Assembly: GCF_900112775.1 (NCBI RefSeq)
Contig: NZ_FOYZ01000009.1
Span: forward strand, 1-64,000
DNA: 64,000 nucleotides
Reading direction: 5' to 3'
Source: Anaeromicropila populeti
Lineage (GTDB): Bacteria > Bacillota > Clostridia > Lachnospirales > Lachnospiraceae
Position 1 is the stretch's first letter. Each line of letters opens with the position of its first letter. Made by a program: the position numbers and the translations under genes. Below are positions 1 through 9,961 of this stretch, piece by piece. The notes beneath the pieces were generated by a model. The model was not told where the DNA came from and made no database searches. It saw only the letters and a program-made list of their open reading frames with translations.

Positions 1-32
1 CTGTCTTTGTTTCTCTCAGAAGCGACTTGATT

Positions 33-61
33 ATCTTACCACATCTTTCGACGTGTGTCAA
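33..61 (-). promoter_or_regulatory. Strong sigmaA promoter P2 (leftward, toward left edge)
   Basis: Read on the minus strand there is a perfect -35 TTGACA (plus positions 56-61), a 17-bp spacer and a -10 TAAGAT (33-38). The transcript would start near position 26 and leave the window after about 25 nt. It lies exactly 100 bp downstream of a second promoter of the same quality. Tandem consensus promoters followed by a non-coding leader are typical of rRNA or other very highly expressed operons. The target gene lies outside the window, so its identity is an inference. Confidence 0.65.
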
Positions 62-132
62 CATGTTTTTTATATTTTTTAAATTGTTTAATTTGTTTGA
101 CCTTTTTAGACAATTTGTTGCTGACTTGGATA

Positions 133-161
133 AGTATAGCAGAGTCTAATATACCTGTCAA
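133..161 (-). promoter_or_regulatory. Strong sigmaA promoter P1 (leftward, toward left edge)
   Basis: On the minus strand there is a perfect -35 TTGACA (156-161), a 17-bp spacer and a -10 TATACT (133-138). It is upstream of P2 by exactly 100 bp and points the same way. The 130 bp downstream contain no leftward reading frame, so both promoters appear to drive an untranslated leader. Confidence 0.7.
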
Positions 162-363
162 CAACTTTTTATTTATATTTATCTTTTAATTTTCTATGTA
201 GAGAGTTCTCTAGATGCAATCACCCTTTTCATGCATACTATTTTCCCTATTTCAGCAATTATCATAGACGCTTCTTTAAAGTTACATTGTGCACTGGTAA
301 TTACCATAGTTGAACTTACACAGATTGCTGTGTCTCAGCTTTGCTTGCGCAATCTTATCATAC
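162..363. other. Intergenic spacer between tandem promoters and rny terminator
   Basis: AT-rich DNA with no convincing gene. A short plus-strand reading frame at 231-413 has no ribosome binding site and no recognisable sequence. Two small inverted repeats are visible: 6-bp arms TAGAGA/TCTCTA at 199-212, and 7-bp arms AGATTGC/GCAATCT at 322-328 and 349-355. Either could be an operator or an upstream element for the leftward promoters, but nothing else supports this. Confidence 0.4.
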
Positions 364-417
364 AAAAAAACTCAGTTGCACATTCAAAACTACTTTCAAA
401 TGTATACAACTGAGTTT
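364..417 (-). terminator. Intrinsic terminator of rny
   Basis: Read leftward, the 11-bp arms AAACTCAGTTG and CAACTGAGTTT (plus 407-417 and 368-378) are separated by 28 nt. The loop itself pairs further as an inner stem of about 10 bp, and a T-run follows (A-run at 364-370 on the plus strand). It sits 24 bp downstream of the rny stop codon. Confidence 0.85.
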
Positions 418-440
418 CTATTCATCGCTATTTTTCGTCA

Positions 441-1994
441 CTATTTCGCGTAATCAATTACTCTAGACTCCCGAATAACATTAACCTTAATTTGTCCAGG
501 ATATTCTAATTCTGCTTCAATCTGCTTAGATACATCACGTGCAAGTAAAATCATATCTTCATCATTTACTTGTTCAGGTACAACCATAACACGGACTTCT
601 CTACCAGCTTGAATTGCAAAAGATTTATCCACCCCTTTAAAGCCATTTGTAATATCTTCTAACTGTTTTAGTCTGTTAGTATAAGTTTCTAATGTTTCTC
701 TTCTTGCACCAGGTCGTGCTACTGATATAGTATCTGCAGCTTGTACAATACATGCAATTAATGTTTCAGGTTCCACATCTCCGTGATGTGCTTCCACAGC
801 ATTAATAATAATTGGAGATTCTTTATATTTTCTACAAATACTAACTCCAATCTGTATATGAGATCCTTCCATATCATGATCAACTGACTTACCGATATCA
901 TGTAAAAGACCAGCTCTTTTTGCCATTCTAACATCAACACCTATTTCACCTGCAAGAAGTCCAGATAAATGAGCTACCTCAATCGAATGTTTTAATGCAT
1001 TTTGTCCATAGCTTGTTCTAAACTTCATTCGACCAAGCAGTCGAACTATTTCAGGATGTATACCATGAACACCTACTTCTAAAGTAGCTGCTTCACCTTC
1101 TTCACGTATCATTACTTCCACTTCTTTTTGAGCTTTTTCAACCATTTCTTCAATTCGAGCTGGATGAATTCTGCCGTCTACAATAAGCTTTTCCAGTGCA
1201 ATTCGTGCAACTTCTCTTCTTATTGGATCAAAGCCAGACAAAATGACAGCCTCTGGAGTATCATCAATAATTAAATCTACACCAGTAAGGGTCTCAAGGG
1301 TTCTAATATTACGTCCCTCCCTACCAATAATGCGACCTTTCATTTCATCATTTGGAAGTTGAACTACAGAAATAGTCGTCTCTGCCACATGATCTGCAGC
1401 ACACTTCTGAATTGCCGTAACAACTAAATCTCTTGCTCTCTTATCCGCTTCTTCTTTTGCTCGATTTTCTAAATCCTTAACTAACATTGCTGTCTCATGC
1501 TTAACTTCATCTTCAACAGTTTTTAAAAGATAATCTTTTGCTTGTTCGGAGGTAAGTCCAGATATTTTTTCTAACTCCTGTAGACGTTTTCCGTGTAACT
1601 CATCCACTTCAGTCTTTGTTCTTTCCACTTCAGCTTCTTTAGCAGATAATTTAAATTCCTTTTTTTCCAAAGCTTCCATTTTTCTTTCCAAAGTCTCTTC
1701 CTTGGTAAGTACACGTTTTTCATAGCGTTGCAATTCTGCTCTTCTTTCCTTTGTTTCCTTCTCAATTTCATTTTTTGTGCGAAGAGATTCTTCTTTTGCT
1801 TCAAGCAAAGCTTCTCTCTTTTTTGTCTCTGCTGTCTTCAAAGCTTCATCTATAATTTCTCTTGCTCTTTCTTCTGCACTGCCAAGTTTTGTTTCAACAA
1901 ATTTAATTCTATGTGCAATGGCAGCTTTCCAAGCAATGAAAGCGGAAATACCTGAGATAACAATCGCAATTAATATGAGCCATGGTTCTTTCAC
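441..1994 (-). CDS. rny: Ribonuclease Y
   Basis: RNase Y is the membrane-anchored endoribonuclease that starts bulk mRNA decay in Firmicutes. The 517-aa product has the full family layout: an N-terminal membrane anchor (about residues 5-22), a long charged coiled coil (about 30-200), a KH RNA-binding domain (about 209-272, with [10 protein letters not shown]), and an HD metal phosphohydrolase domain with the catalytic pair His365-Asp366 in LLHDIGK. Length matches the family (about 520 aa). The start is GTG, chosen because a strong AAGGAGG lies 8-14 nt upstream. It has its own promoter (2044-2072) and terminator (364-417), although recX-recA read in the same direction just upstream and no terminator is seen between them. 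Confidence 0.97.
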   Translation of the reverse strand: MKEPWLILIAIVISGISAFIAWKAAIAHRIKFVETKLGSAEERAREIIDEALKTAETKKREALLEAKEESLRTKNEIEKETKERRAELQRYEKRVLTKEETLERKMEALEKKEFKLSAKEAEVERTKTEVDELHGKRLQELEKISGLTSEQAKDYLLKTVEDEVKHETAMLVKDLENRAKEEADKRARDLVVTAIQKCAADHVAETTISVVQLPNDEMKGRIIGREGRNIRTLETLTGVDLIIDDTPEAVILSGFDPIRREVARIALEKLIVDGRIHPARIEEMVEKAQKEVEVMIREEGEAATLEVGVHGIHPEIVRLLGRMKFRTSYGQNALKHSIEVAHLSGLLAGEIGVDVRMAKRAGLLHDIGKSVDHDMEGSHIQIGVSICRKYKESPIIINAVEAHHGDVEPETLIACIVQAADTISVARPGARRETLETYTNRLKQLEDITNGFKGVDKSFAIQAGREVRVMVVPEQVNDEDMILLARDVSKQIEAELEYPGQIKVNVIRESRVIDYAK

Positions 1995-2043
1995 AGGAGC
2001 ACCTCCTTATTTAGTTTTCATTGTACATAAATACAACACTTAA

Positions 2044-2072
2044 ATTTTATACTTTTTTGTTCTTATTGTCAA
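2044..2072 (-). promoter_or_regulatory. sigmaA promoter of rny
   Basis: Minus-strand -35 TTGACA (2067-2072, perfect), 17-bp spacer, -10 TAAAAT (2044-2049). The predicted start near 2037 gives a leader of about 43 nt ending in the AAGGAGG site of rny. Confidence 0.75.
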
Positions 2073-2159
2073 GTGTGCTTACTGCTTATTTATGCAAAAC
2101 GTCAATATTTTTACTAAATTATGGATAGTATTTCTTTATTTTTGTATTACATGTTTATA

Positions 2160-2750
2160 TTATGTTTCTATTTCTCTCAATATATCTTTTTGTCTGAATC
2201 CTTTTTGTATTAAATATCGAATCAGTTTATCTTTATCTTTTTTTGCAAATTCTTCAGTATTTCCTTTTTTCTTCTGTATAACATACTTTAATTCTTCTAT
2301 TTCATTATAGTATAATTCCAGATAATTCGAAATCGTTTCATCATCTATCCCTTTTTTAACTAACTCCATACGCAGTTGTATCCTGCTCTTTCCTTTGCTA
2401 TGAAACATCACATAATTTTCTGTATACATGTCCTCATTTAAATATTTATGATGATTTAAAAACAAAATTGTTTCCTCAATAATAAATTCTGGAAAATAAC
2501 TTGTTACTAGCTTGTCTCGAATTTCCTTTTCAGTCCGGTTTGTACGCACCAGCATATCCATCGCTTTCTTTTTGGCCCGTTTTAGAATAATCTCATTCAT
2601 AACAGTATGAAATTGCTCTTCTCTAATTTCGCCTCCTGCAAAAAAACCAAAAGACTTTAACTCATTCTCATAAAAGCAGCATGTAACTTCTTCGTCGAAT
2701 TCTACCAGAGACTTTTTTTTCGTTAAGGGTACAATATTGGTAATTACCAT
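2160..2750 (-). CDS. recX: Regulatory protein RecX
   Basis: RecX proteins bind RecA filaments and modulate strand exchange and SOS signalling. The 196-aa product has the usual RecX make-up: a basic, helical C-terminal two-thirds of repeated three-helix units, with family-like segments such as VRTNRTEKEIRDKL (about residues 67-80) and FRQKDILREI near the end. Assignment is supported mainly by position directly downstream of recA (27 bp), the standard arrangement. The start follows AAAGGA with 6-nt spacing. It should be co-transcribed with recA from the LexA-controlled promoter. RecX is poorly conserved, so confidence is slightly below that for its neighbours. Confidence 0.9.
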   Translation of the reverse strand: MVITNIVPLTKKKSLVEFDEEVTCCFYENELKSFGFFAGGEIREEQFHTVMNEIILKRAKKKAMDMLVRTNRTEKEIRDKLVTSYFPEFIIEETILFLNHHKYLNEDMYTENYVMFHSKGKSRIQLRMELVKKGIDDETISNYLELYYNEIEELKYVIQKKKGNTEEFAKKDKDKLIRYLIQKGFRQKDILREIET

Positions 2751-2777
2751 AGCAAATCCTTTCTTACTTTCTGATTA

Positions 2778-3863
2778 TTATTCATCCAGTTTTGTCTCTT
2801 CTACTTTCTTTCCTTCTGTTTTTTTACCATCTGATTTTTTATTTTCTAATTCTGCTTCTGCCTGAGAACCCAGATTGAATTTTGCACGGACTTTACGTTC
2901 TACTTCCAGAAACACATCTGGGTTTTCCTTTAAATACATCTTAGCATTTTCTCTACCCTGCCCAATCTTTCCTTCCTTGTAGGCATACCATGCGCCACTT
3001 TTTACAATAATCCCTTCATTTGCAGCCAAATCAAGAATATCACCTTCTCTTGAAATCCCCTGTCCAAACATAATATCAAATTCTGCTTCTTTAAATGGTG
3101 GTGCTATTTTATTCTTAACAACCTTAATTCTTGTTCGGTTACCAATAACTTCTCCTCCTTGCTTCAGAGATTCAATTCTGCGGACGTCCATACGAATGGA
3201 TGAATAAAACTTTAATGCTCTTCCTCCAGTTGTAGTCTCTGGATTGCCAAACATTACCCCCACCTTTTCTCTTAACTGGTTAATAAAAATAACCGTACAA
3301 TTTGACTTACTTACGATACCAGTAAGTTTTCTAAGTGCCTGGGACATCAAACGAGCCTGTAAACCTACATGACTGTCTCCCATGTCTCCATCTATTTCTG
3401 CTTTCGGAACAAGTGCAGCCACAGAGTCTACAATAATAATATCAACTGCACCCGAACGAACCATCATTTCTGTAATTTCTAAAGCTTGCTCTCCATTATC
3501 AGGTTGTGAGATATATAAATTATCAATATCCACCCCTATATTCTTGGCATAAACAGGATCTAATGCATGTTCCGCATCAATAAACCCGGCAATTCCTCCA
3601 TTTTTCTGAACCTCAGCCACAATATGTAATGCCACGGTTGTTTTACCACTTGACTCTGGTCCGTATATCTCAACAATTCTTCCCTTAGGAACCCCGCCTA
3701 GCCCTAATGCAATGTCCAAGCTGATGGAACCTGTTGGTACAGTTTCAATATTCATATGTGCTCCAGTATCTCCAAGCTTCATAATAGAACCTTTACCATA
3801 CTGCTTCTCTATTTGTGATAATGCTGATTCTAATGCTTTTATTTTATTTTCGTCCTTGCCCAT
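2778..3863 (-). CDS. recA: Recombinase RecA
   Basis: RecA forms ATP-dependent filaments on single-stranded DNA, drives homologous recombination and triggers LexA self-cleavage. Visible motifs: Walker [10 protein letters not shown] at residues 68-76, the VDSVAAL Walker B strand, the L2-loop region around GNPETTTGG, and the C-terminal [13 protein letters not shown] region. The tail (about residue 337 on) is rich in Lys and Glu, as in other RecA tails. Length 361 aa is typical. An AAGGAG site lies just upstream of the ATG. Expression is probably SOS-controlled: a GAAC-N4-GTTC box overlaps the predicted transcription start. Confidence 0.99.
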   Translation of the reverse strand: MGKDENKIKALESALSQIEKQYGKGSIMKLGDTGAHMNIETVPTGSISLDIALGLGGVPKGRIVEIYGPESSGKTTVALHIVAEVQKNGGIAGFIDAEHALDPVYAKNIGVDIDNLYISQPDNGEQALEITEMMVRSGAVDIIIVDSVAALVPKAEIDGDMGDSHVGLQARLMSQALRKLTGIVSKSNCTVIFINQLREKVGVMFGNPETTTGGRALKFYSSIRMDVRRIESLKQGGEVIGNRTRIKVVKNKIAPPFKEAEFDIMFGQGISREGDILDLAANEGIIVKSGAWYAYKEGKIGQGRENAKMYLKENPDVFLEVERKVRAKFNLGSQAEAELENKKSDGKKTEGKKVEETKLDE

Positions 3864-3881
3864 GTTCTTTCTCCTTTATAT

Positions 3882-3895
3882 CGAACTAATGTTCT
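3882..3895 (-). promoter_or_regulatory. LexA (SOS) operator of recA
   Basis: The palindrome GAAC-TAAT-GTTC (core 3883-3894, preceded by C) matches the Gram-positive LexA/DinR box CGAAC-N4-GTTC. It lies 12 bp downstream of the -10 element, over the predicted transcription start, and about 20 bp upstream of the recA ATG. Bound LexA would block initiation. Confidence 0.85.
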
Positions 3896-3907
3896 TTTCT
3901 ATGTATT

Positions 3908-3936
3908 ATACTAATATATTCTGCTGTCATTGTCAA
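3908..3936 (-). promoter_or_regulatory. sigmaA promoter of recA-recX
   Basis: Minus-strand -35 TTGACA (3931-3936), 17-bp spacer and -10 TAGTAT (3908-3913, 4 of 6). A TATAAT hexamer is also present 3 bp further downstream, but it would need a 20-bp spacer. The LexA box lies directly downstream. Confidence 0.7.
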
Positions 3937-4118
3937 CTCTTTTTTATTGTCCTCCTTTTACCTAATATTGATCTGCTGACTAAGTAGATTATCAGAAAGC
4001 TGCTGATACTATAAAGAAAACCTTGAGATAGTTAGAAATTTTTTCATATAAAAATAGTAGCACATTTTGAAAAAAAAGTAAATCAACTTATTCTTAAAAA
4101 ATAATTTTTATAATAAAA

Positions 4119-4157
4119 TTTTTATAAAAGCTCCCGTTACTATTAACGGAAGCTTTT
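4119..4157 (-). terminator. Intrinsic terminator after the threonine dehydratase gene
   Basis: The 14-bp arms (plus 4126-4139 and 4144-4157) differ only by a G-U pair and close a 4-nt loop. On the minus strand the stem is followed by an AT-rich tract containing T-runs. It begins 4 bp after the stop codon and insulates recA. The AT-rich spacer from here to the recA promoter (3937-4118) shows nothing else. Confidence 0.85.
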
Positions 4158-4161
4158 ATCA

Positions 4162-5382
4162 TTACTGGTACATACCTTTTGGCATCACTACTTTAGCATC
4201 AAAGCCATTTTTTTTAAGTGCATTAACAATCTGCTCTTTATGACTGTGTCCAAAGGCTTCCATTGTAATTGTCAGTTCAACCTGTGCATTTCGATTAATA
4301 CTTACAAATTGATTGTGATCAAGACGAATAATGTTTCCTTTTTCTTCTGCAATAACATTTGCTACCTTCACCAGCTCACCAGGACGATCTGGAAGAAGTA
4401 CGGATACAGTAAACACCCTTCCCCGTTCAATCAACCCATTTTGCACAACAGAGGCAATTGTAATGACATCCATATTTCCTCCGCTAAGAATCGATACAAC
4501 CTTTTTATTCCTGCACTTCAGGTGCTTTAACGCTGCCACAGTAAGTAACCCGGCATTTTCCACAACCATCTTATGATTTTCCATCATATCTAAAAAGCTT
4601 ACAATTAACTCTTCATCTTCTACAGTAATAATTTCATCAATATTTGCCTGGATATAAGGAAAAACAGCAGAACCAGGCGTTTTAACAGCCGTACCATCTG
4701 CAATCGTATTCACATGAGAAAGAGAAACTACTTTTCCTGCCTTTATAGATTCCTGCATGCAGTTTGCACCTGCTGGCTCAACCCCAATAATCTTAATATT
4801 AGGATTCAGCAATTTTGCAAGTGCTGAAACACCAGTTGCCAGTCCACCCCCGCCAATTGGAACAAGAATTATATCCACTGTAGGCAAATCTTTAAAAATT
4901 TCCATGGCAATTGTTCCCTGACCAGTTGCAACAGCTTCATCATCAAATGGATGAATAAATGTATAACCATTTTCTTCTGCAAGCTTCAAAGCATATGAGC
5001 AGGCATCATCATAAACATCTCCATATAAAATTACCTCAGCACCATATGCTTTTGTCCTGTTTACCTTAATTAATGGTGTCGTAGTTGGCATTACAATAAC
5101 TGCCTTAGCACCAAATACTTTGGCAGCATAGGCTACACCTTGTGCATGATTTCCTGCGGAGGCTGCTATCAACCCCCTTTTACGTTCTTCCTCTTTCAAC
5201 GTACTGATTTTATAAAAAGCACCTCTTACTTTATATGCACCTGTATATTGCATATTTTCAGGCTTCAAATAAACCTTATTTCCAGATACGCTTGAAAAAT
5301 GTTCACTGTAAACAAGTTTTGTACGTAAGATTACTTTTTTAACAACTTCACTTGCTTCTTCAAACTTTTCTAATGTTAACAC
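4162..5382 (-). CDS. ilvA: Threonine ammonia-lyase (dehydratase), ACT-domain type
   Basis: PLP enzyme converting threonine to 2-oxobutanoate and ammonia, either for isoleucine synthesis or threonine fermentation. The PLP-binding lysine lies in TGAYKVRGA in the N-terminal third. A glycine-rich phosphate loop (GGGGLATG) lies mid-protein, and the last 80 or so residues form an ACT-like regulatory domain (VLLPDRPGELVKVANVI). The length of about 406 aa fits the short, single-ACT class that includes catabolic TdcB-like and IlvA enzymes, so biosynthetic or catabolic use cannot be told from sequence. I chose the GTG at 5382 over the longer frame (from 5415) because AAGGA sits 6 nt upstream of it and family members start with MLTLEKF-like sequence. 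It is downstream of ftsY (58-bp gap) and followed by a strong terminator. Confidence 0.92.
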   Translation of the reverse strand: MLTLEKFEEASEVVKKVILRTKLVYSEHFSSVSGNKVYLKPENMQYTGAYKVRGAFYKISTLKEEERKRGLIAASAGNHAQGVAYAAKVFGAKAVIVMPTTTPLIKVNRTKAYGAEVILYGDVYDDACSYALKLAEENGYTFIHPFDDEAVATGQGTIAMEIFKDLPTVDIILVPIGGGGLATGVSALAKLLNPNIKIIGVEPAGANCMQESIKAGKVVSLSHVNTIADGTAVKTPGSAVFPYIQANIDEIITVEDEELIVSFLDMMENHKMVVENAGLLTVAALKHLKCRNKKVVSILSGGNMDVITIASVVQNGLIERGRVFTVSVLLPDRPGELVKVANVIAEEKGNIIRLDHNQFVSINRNAQVELTITMEAFGHSHKEQIVNALKKNGFDAKVVMPKGMYQ

Positions 5383-5440
5383 TTTAATTCCTTCTTTCTC
5401 ATAAGATGTTCTCACCTTTTGGTATACTATTTACAAATAT

Positions 5441-6370
5441 TTATTTCTCATCACTAAATAAAGCATTTACAAAATCATAAGCATTAAATTTCTGCAAATC
5501 ATCTATCTGCTCACCAATTCCAATGTATTTTACTGGAATCCCCAGTTCTGCCTGAATTGCAATTGCAATTCCACCCTTGGCAGTTCCATCCAATTTCGTC
5601 AAAACAATTCCTGTAATATCTGCTACTTCACTAAATTGTTTCGCCTGCACCATTGCATTTTGCCCAGTTGTTCCATCCAACACAACAAGAATTTCTTTAA
5701 AAGCCTCTGGGAATTCCCTATCAATCACACGATTAATTTTTCTTAACTCCTCCATAAGATTCTTTTTATTGTGAAGTCTTCCAGCTGTGTCACATAACAA
5801 AATATCTGTATTCCTGGCTTTTGCAGCCGTTACAGCATCAAAAATAACTGCTGCTGGATCAGACCCTTCTTGTTGGGCAATAATATCTACTTTGGCCCTA
5901 TTAGCCCATTCCGTAAGCTGTTCAATAGCAGCTGCTCGAAATGTGTCAGCTGCTGCTACCATAACTTTCTTTCCTTTTTCTTTTAGCTGCCCCGCCAGTT
6001 TGCCAACTGAAGTTGTCTTTCCCACTCCGTTCACACCAATTAATAATACCACCGATTTATGATTTTCAAACTCATAGGCATTCTCCTGAAGTTCCATTTG
6101 CTCCTTTAAACTATCAATCAACAGCTGTTTACATTCATTTGGCTCTTTGACCTTGCTCTCTTTTACTTTTTTACGCAAATCTTCAATTACCTTGGTGGTA
6201 GTATGAATTCCTAGATCAGCCATAATAAGAATTTCTTCTAATTCTTCATAAAACTCTTCATCAATACTTGAAAATCCACTGAAAATGGAATCTATTCCAG
6301 CTACAATATTATTTCTAGTCTTAGAAAGCCCTGATACTAATTTACTAAAAAATCCTTTTTTTTCACCCAT
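5441..6370 (-). CDS. ftsY: Signal recognition particle receptor FtsY
   Basis: FtsY is the SRP receptor GTPase that delivers ribosome-nascent chain complexes to the membrane translocon. The roughly 309-aa product is an NG-domain protein with only a short N-terminal extension, as in many Firmicutes. Visible motifs: G1 GVNGVGKTT, the DTFRAAA and DTAGR loops, TKLDGTAKGG (G4/closing loop), and the C-terminal GIGEQIDDLQKF. The ATG at 6370 is preferred to an upstream in-frame ATG because AGGAGG lies directly before it. It follows smc by 29 bp, an order common in Firmicutes (rnc-smc-ftsY). Confidence 0.97.
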   Translation of the reverse strand: MGEKKGFFSKLVSGLSKTRNNIVAGIDSIFSGFSSIDEEFYEELEEILIMADLGIHTTTKVIEDLRKKVKESKVKEPNECKQLLIDSLKEQMELQENAYEFENHKSVVLLIGVNGVGKTTSVGKLAGQLKEKGKKVMVAAADTFRAAAIEQLTEWANRAKVDIIAQQEGSDPAAVIFDAVTAAKARNTDILLCDTAGRLHNKKNLMEELRKINRVIDREFPEAFKEILVVLDGTTGQNAMVQAKQFSEVADITGIVLTKLDGTAKGGIAIAIQAELGIPVKYIGIGEQIDDLQKFNAYDFVNALFSDEK

Positions 6371-6399
6371 GTTACTCCTCCTATTATGCAATTTCAATA

Positions 6400-9300
6400 T
6401 TACTTTTCCAATTCATCTTCTATTAAATTTACTGAAACCAGTGTGGATACACCTTTCTCCTGCATAGTAATTCCATATAGAATGTCCGCAGCTGCCATCG
6501 TACCCCGCCGATGAGTAATTACGATAAACTGTGTGTTCCTGGTAAGCTTATGAAGATAATTGGCATACCTGCCTACATTAGAATCATCCAATGCCGCCTC
6601 TATTTCATCTAAAAGGCAAAATGGAGATGGTTTCAAGTTCTGAATGGCAAATAATAAGGCAATGGCCGTCAGTGCTTTTTCGCCACCTGACAGCTGCATC
6701 ATATTCTGTAATTTTTTCCCTGGTGGCTGTGCTATAATGCGGATTCCAGCTTCCAAGACATCCTCATCCTCCATCAAATCAAGTGTACCCTTTCCACCGC
6801 CAAAAAGTTCTTTAAAAGTTTTGTCGAATTCCAACCGGATTTCATTAAACTTTTCCTTAAATTGCTTACGCATTTCTTCATCTAGTTCTTCAATAATATT
6901 TAGAAGAACTTCTTCAGATTCTACCAAATCATCATGCTGGCTTTTTAAAAGAACATATCTTTCTTCTAAATTTTTAAAATCCTCAATCGCATTTACATTA
7001 ACCTCTCCCAAACTTCTAATAGAAGATTTTATCTCTGAAATATTTTTCTTAATCTGTGGGAGAGAGTATTCTATTTCCTGTTTTAATTGATATGCCAGAT
7101 GAAATGTTAATTCATATTCCTCCCACATATAATTTTTTTCCTGATTCAACTGGTCTCGAAGCTTCTCGCCCTGACTGCCTAATCGGGCTGTTTCTCTTTC
7201 TAACTCAATGATTCTTCCAGAAAGTTCTTCTCTTCTTGCAAAAAAGCCTTTATGCGTATTTGAAATTGTTTCCTTCTGAACAGAAAGCCCCTCAATTTTT
7301 CTCTGAATTTCCTTTAATCTATTCTCAAAATTTAAAATACCGGTTTGAATCTCATCAATTTCATTTTGCTTACTTTCCACCTGTCCTCTGGAATCTTCTC
7401 TGCTTTCAGACAGAGCAGCAAGCTCAGCCTCTAATTTTTCTACATCCCTAAGAGTACGTAGTTCATTTTCTTGTTGAAACACTTTTGTCTGTTCTGCCGT
7501 TTTATATTCCAATTGATAAGAAGAAACCTTTTCCCGCTGCTTTCGTTCTAATCCATTGGTTTCCTCTAGCTGCTTTGTTAAATTTTTCAATTCAATTTCC
7601 TTTAAATTCCTTTGTTCCTCTAGGATTCTTTGTTTATCTTCCAGTTGAAGAATCGCATTTTTCCACTCTAAAGACTGATTATCAAGTTCACCAGCCTCTT
7701 TGTGAATACTTTGGTATTCTATAGTCAGACTTTGCTTATCAGCATTGGCCTGCTCCCATTTTAGCTTTGCTGTGTTTTGACGAATAGATAATTCATGTAA
7801 ATTTTTCTGGTTTTCCTGGTATTTTTCTTGTTTTTGTTTACGCATCTGAAAAATATCAGTTAGTTTTTTCTCGTATTCTTGGATTTCAGATTGAAGCAGC
7901 TTTATGCCCCTCTCAATCTCTTCCATTTCCCTTCGCCGGCTCAAAAGATTACTAGAATTCTTAAATGCACCACCTGACATAGACCCGCCTGGATTAATTA
8001 ATTCACCTTCCAAAGTTACAATTCTCAAAGAATTCTTATATTTTCTACTTAATAAAATAGCATTGTCAATATGTTCTACTACTACAATTCTTCCCAATAA
8101 GTGCTGCACAAGACCTTGATACCGTTTATCTGCTGCAATTAACGAGCTGGCTAAGCCTATTACTCCCTGCTCTTCTAACACTTCCATCTGGCTAAAGTGG
8201 CGCTGTCCTGACATCACCGTCAACGGCAAAAATGTAGCACGTCCATACTTATTTTTTTTTAGGTACTCAATCAATTTCTTTGCTGTAATTTCATCCTCAG
8301 TTACAATATTTTGAATACTTCCACCTAAAGCAATTTCGATAGCAGTCTCATACTGCTTTTCTACCTTAATAATGTCTGCAACCACTCCAATGATTCCATT
8401 CATTTTATCCTTTTGTTCCATTACCCTCTTAATACTCTGTCCATATCCCTCATACCGTTCTGTAATGTTTCTTAATGAATTCAGCTTGGCCTTTTCCATA
8501 TTATTTGCCTGTACTGCTTTATGATGCTGAATTTTTAAATCTTCTTCCTCTATTTGAAGCAATGACAGCTTTTCCTCTATATCAGCATTGATATTTTGAA
8601 ATCCCAGCATCTGTTCCTCTAATCCAGAAAGGTTTTTTGCTTCTGATTCAATTGTTTCATCAAATATTGCCTCATTGCTCTTTACTTTTAAAATCCTTTG
8701 ATTTAATTCTGCCTTCTTAACTTTACTTTGCTCCAGCATAGCTAAAAAATGCTGAATTTTTCCCTGCAACAAAGATTTATCTTGAAAAAAAGAAAATACT
8801 TCTTTATTAGAATGCTCTATCTGTTTTGTAATTTCTTGAATTTCCCTTTCGTATTGTTTCCACAACTCTTCTTCTTCTAAAACAGACAACTTTTTTTCTT
8901 CTAATTGTTTCTGCAAGTTTTCTTTCTTTTTCTGAAACTCTTCTAATTCCTTATTCCTCTTTTCAATTTCCTTTTGAATCTGTCCTTTTCTTTCAATATA
9001 ATGTGCCTCATTTTGTTTTGCCGCAATGATTTGTTCTTTTAGTACCTTAATACTTCCTTCATATTGTTCCTTAGAAATCTTGGTCTCATTTAAATTATTT
9101 TTCTCATATTCTAGTTGTCTTCCAAGCTCTTCTATTTTTTTCTCCAGCTCCTCATATTCTGTTCGTGTACTTTCATATTGAACCTTTGTGTCTTCAAGGT
9201 CTCCTTCTACAATCCTTTCCTTACCTTCCAGTTCTGCTAGTTCATTTTTAATCCGATCATATTCCATTAAGAATAAATTAACTTCTAGTCGTTTCAAACG

Positions 9301-9960
9301 ATCCCTCATATTTAAATACTCTTTTGCAGTCTCAGACTGCTTTTCTAAAGGTGTCAGCTGGTGCTGAATTTCTGAAATAATATCACGTATTCTACATAAA
9401 TTTTGACGTTCCGATTCCAAGTTCTTCTCAGCAATTATTTTACGACGTTTAAATTTTACAATACCAGCAGCCTCATCAAATAATTCTCTTCTATCCTCTG
9501 GTTTACCACTTAATATTTTATCAATCTGACCTTGTCCAATAATAGAGTACCCTTCTTTTCCAATTCCTGTGTCCATAAACAGTTCCTGGATATCCTTCAG
9601 TCTACATGGAGTCCCATTCATAAGATACTCACTTTCACCTGAACGGTATACTCTTCTGGCAATGGTTACCTCTTCAAAGGAAGTGGCCAGCTGATGATCA
9701 GAATTATTTAATGTAATCGCAACATAAGCAAATCCCAAAGGTTTTCTAGCTTCCGTTCCAGAGAAAATAACATCCTCCATTTTGGCTCCCCGCAGCTGTT
9801 TTGCACTTTGTTCTCCTAGCACCCATCTTACTGCATCCGCAACGTTGCTTTTACCACTTCCATTTGGACCAACAATTGCTGTAATTCCATGATGAAATTC
9901 AAACAGCAGCTTATTTGCAAATGATTTAAAACCTTGAATTTCAATACTTTTTAAATACAT
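6400..9960 (-). CDS. smc: Chromosome partition protein SMC
   Basis: SMC is the condensin ATPase that organises and segregates the chromosome with ScpA/ScpB. The 1186-aa product has Walker A GPNGSGKS at residues 31-38, a first coiled coil, a hinge (about 515-640, with glycine-rich GGSMSGGAF near its end), a second coiled coil, then the ABC signature [10 protein letters not shown] and Walker [13 protein letters not shown] near residues 1090-1125. Length is typical. It starts 1 bp after the rnc stop codon, with its ribosome binding site (AGAGGA) inside the end of rnc, so the two are probably translationally coupled. Confidence 0.99.
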   Translation of the reverse strand: MYLKSIEIQGFKSFANKLLFEFHHGITAIVGPNGSGKSNVADAVRWVLGEQSAKQLRGAKMEDVIFSGTEARKPLGFAYVAITLNNSDHQLATSFEEVTIARRVYRSGESEYLMNGTPCRLKDIQELFMDTGIGKEGYSIIGQGQIDKILSGKPEDRRELFDEAAGIVKFKRRKIIAEKNLESERQNLCRIRDIISEIQHQLTPLEKQSETAKEYLNMRDRLKRLEVNLFLMEYDRIKNELAELEGKERIVEGDLEDTKVQYESTRTEYEELEKKIEELGRQLEYEKNNLNETKISKEQYEGSIKVLKEQIIAAKQNEAHYIERKGQIQKEIEKRNKELEEFQKKKENLQKQLEEKKLSVLEEEELWKQYEREIQEITKQIEHSNKEVFSFFQDKSLLQGKIQHFLAMLEQSKVKKAELNQRILKVKSNEAIFDETIESEAKNLSGLEEQMLGFQNINADIEEKLSLLQIEEEDLKIQHHKAVQANNMEKAKLNSLRNITERYEGYGQSIKRVMEQKDKMNGIIGVVADIIKVEKQYETAIEIALGGSIQNIVTEDEITAKKLIEYLKKNKYGRATFLPLTVMSGQRHFSQMEVLEEQGVIGLASSLIAADKRYQGLVQHLLGRIVVVEHIDNAILLSRKYKNSLRIVTLEGELINPGGSMSGGAFKNSSNLLSRRREMEEIERGIKLLQSEIQEYEKKLTDIFQMRKQKQEKYQENQKNLHELSIRQNTAKLKWEQANADKQSLTIEYQSIHKEAGELDNQSLEWKNAILQLEDKQRILEEQRNLKEIELKNLTKQLEETNGLERKQREKVSSYQLEYKTAEQTKVFQQENELRTLRDVEKLEAELAALSESREDSRGQVESKQNEIDEIQTGILNFENRLKEIQRKIEGLSVQKETISNTHKGFFARREELSGRIIELERETARLGSQGEKLRDQLNQEKNYMWEEYELTFHLAYQLKQEIEYSLPQIKKNISEIKSSIRSLGEVNVNAIEDFKNLEERYVLLKSQHDDLVESEEVLLNIIEELDEEMRKQFKEKFNEIRLEFDKTFKELFGGGKGTLDLMEDEDVLEAGIRIIAQPPGKKLQNMMQLSGGEKALTAIALLFAIQNLKPSPFCLLDEIEAALDDSNVGRYANYLHKLTRNTQFIVITHRRGTMAAADILYGITMQEKGVSTLVSVNLIEDELEK

Positions 9961-9961
9961 T

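Noticed and set aside
231-413. 60-aa plus-strand reading frame upstream of rny
   Set aside because: No ribosome binding site, no recognisable composition, and its 3' end overlaps the rny terminator hairpin.
758-940. Minus-strand reading frame inside rny in another phase
   Set aside because: Lies fully within the rny HD domain region. Like the frames at 1571-1804 and 1728-2043, it arises from the strongly biased coiled-coil coding sequence.
6644-7090. 148-aa plus-strand frame opposite smc
   Set aside because: Ser/Phe/Ile-rich translation typical of the antisense of a Lys/Glu-rich coiled coil; no start signals. The frames at 7236, 7485 and 7904 are the same kind of shadow.
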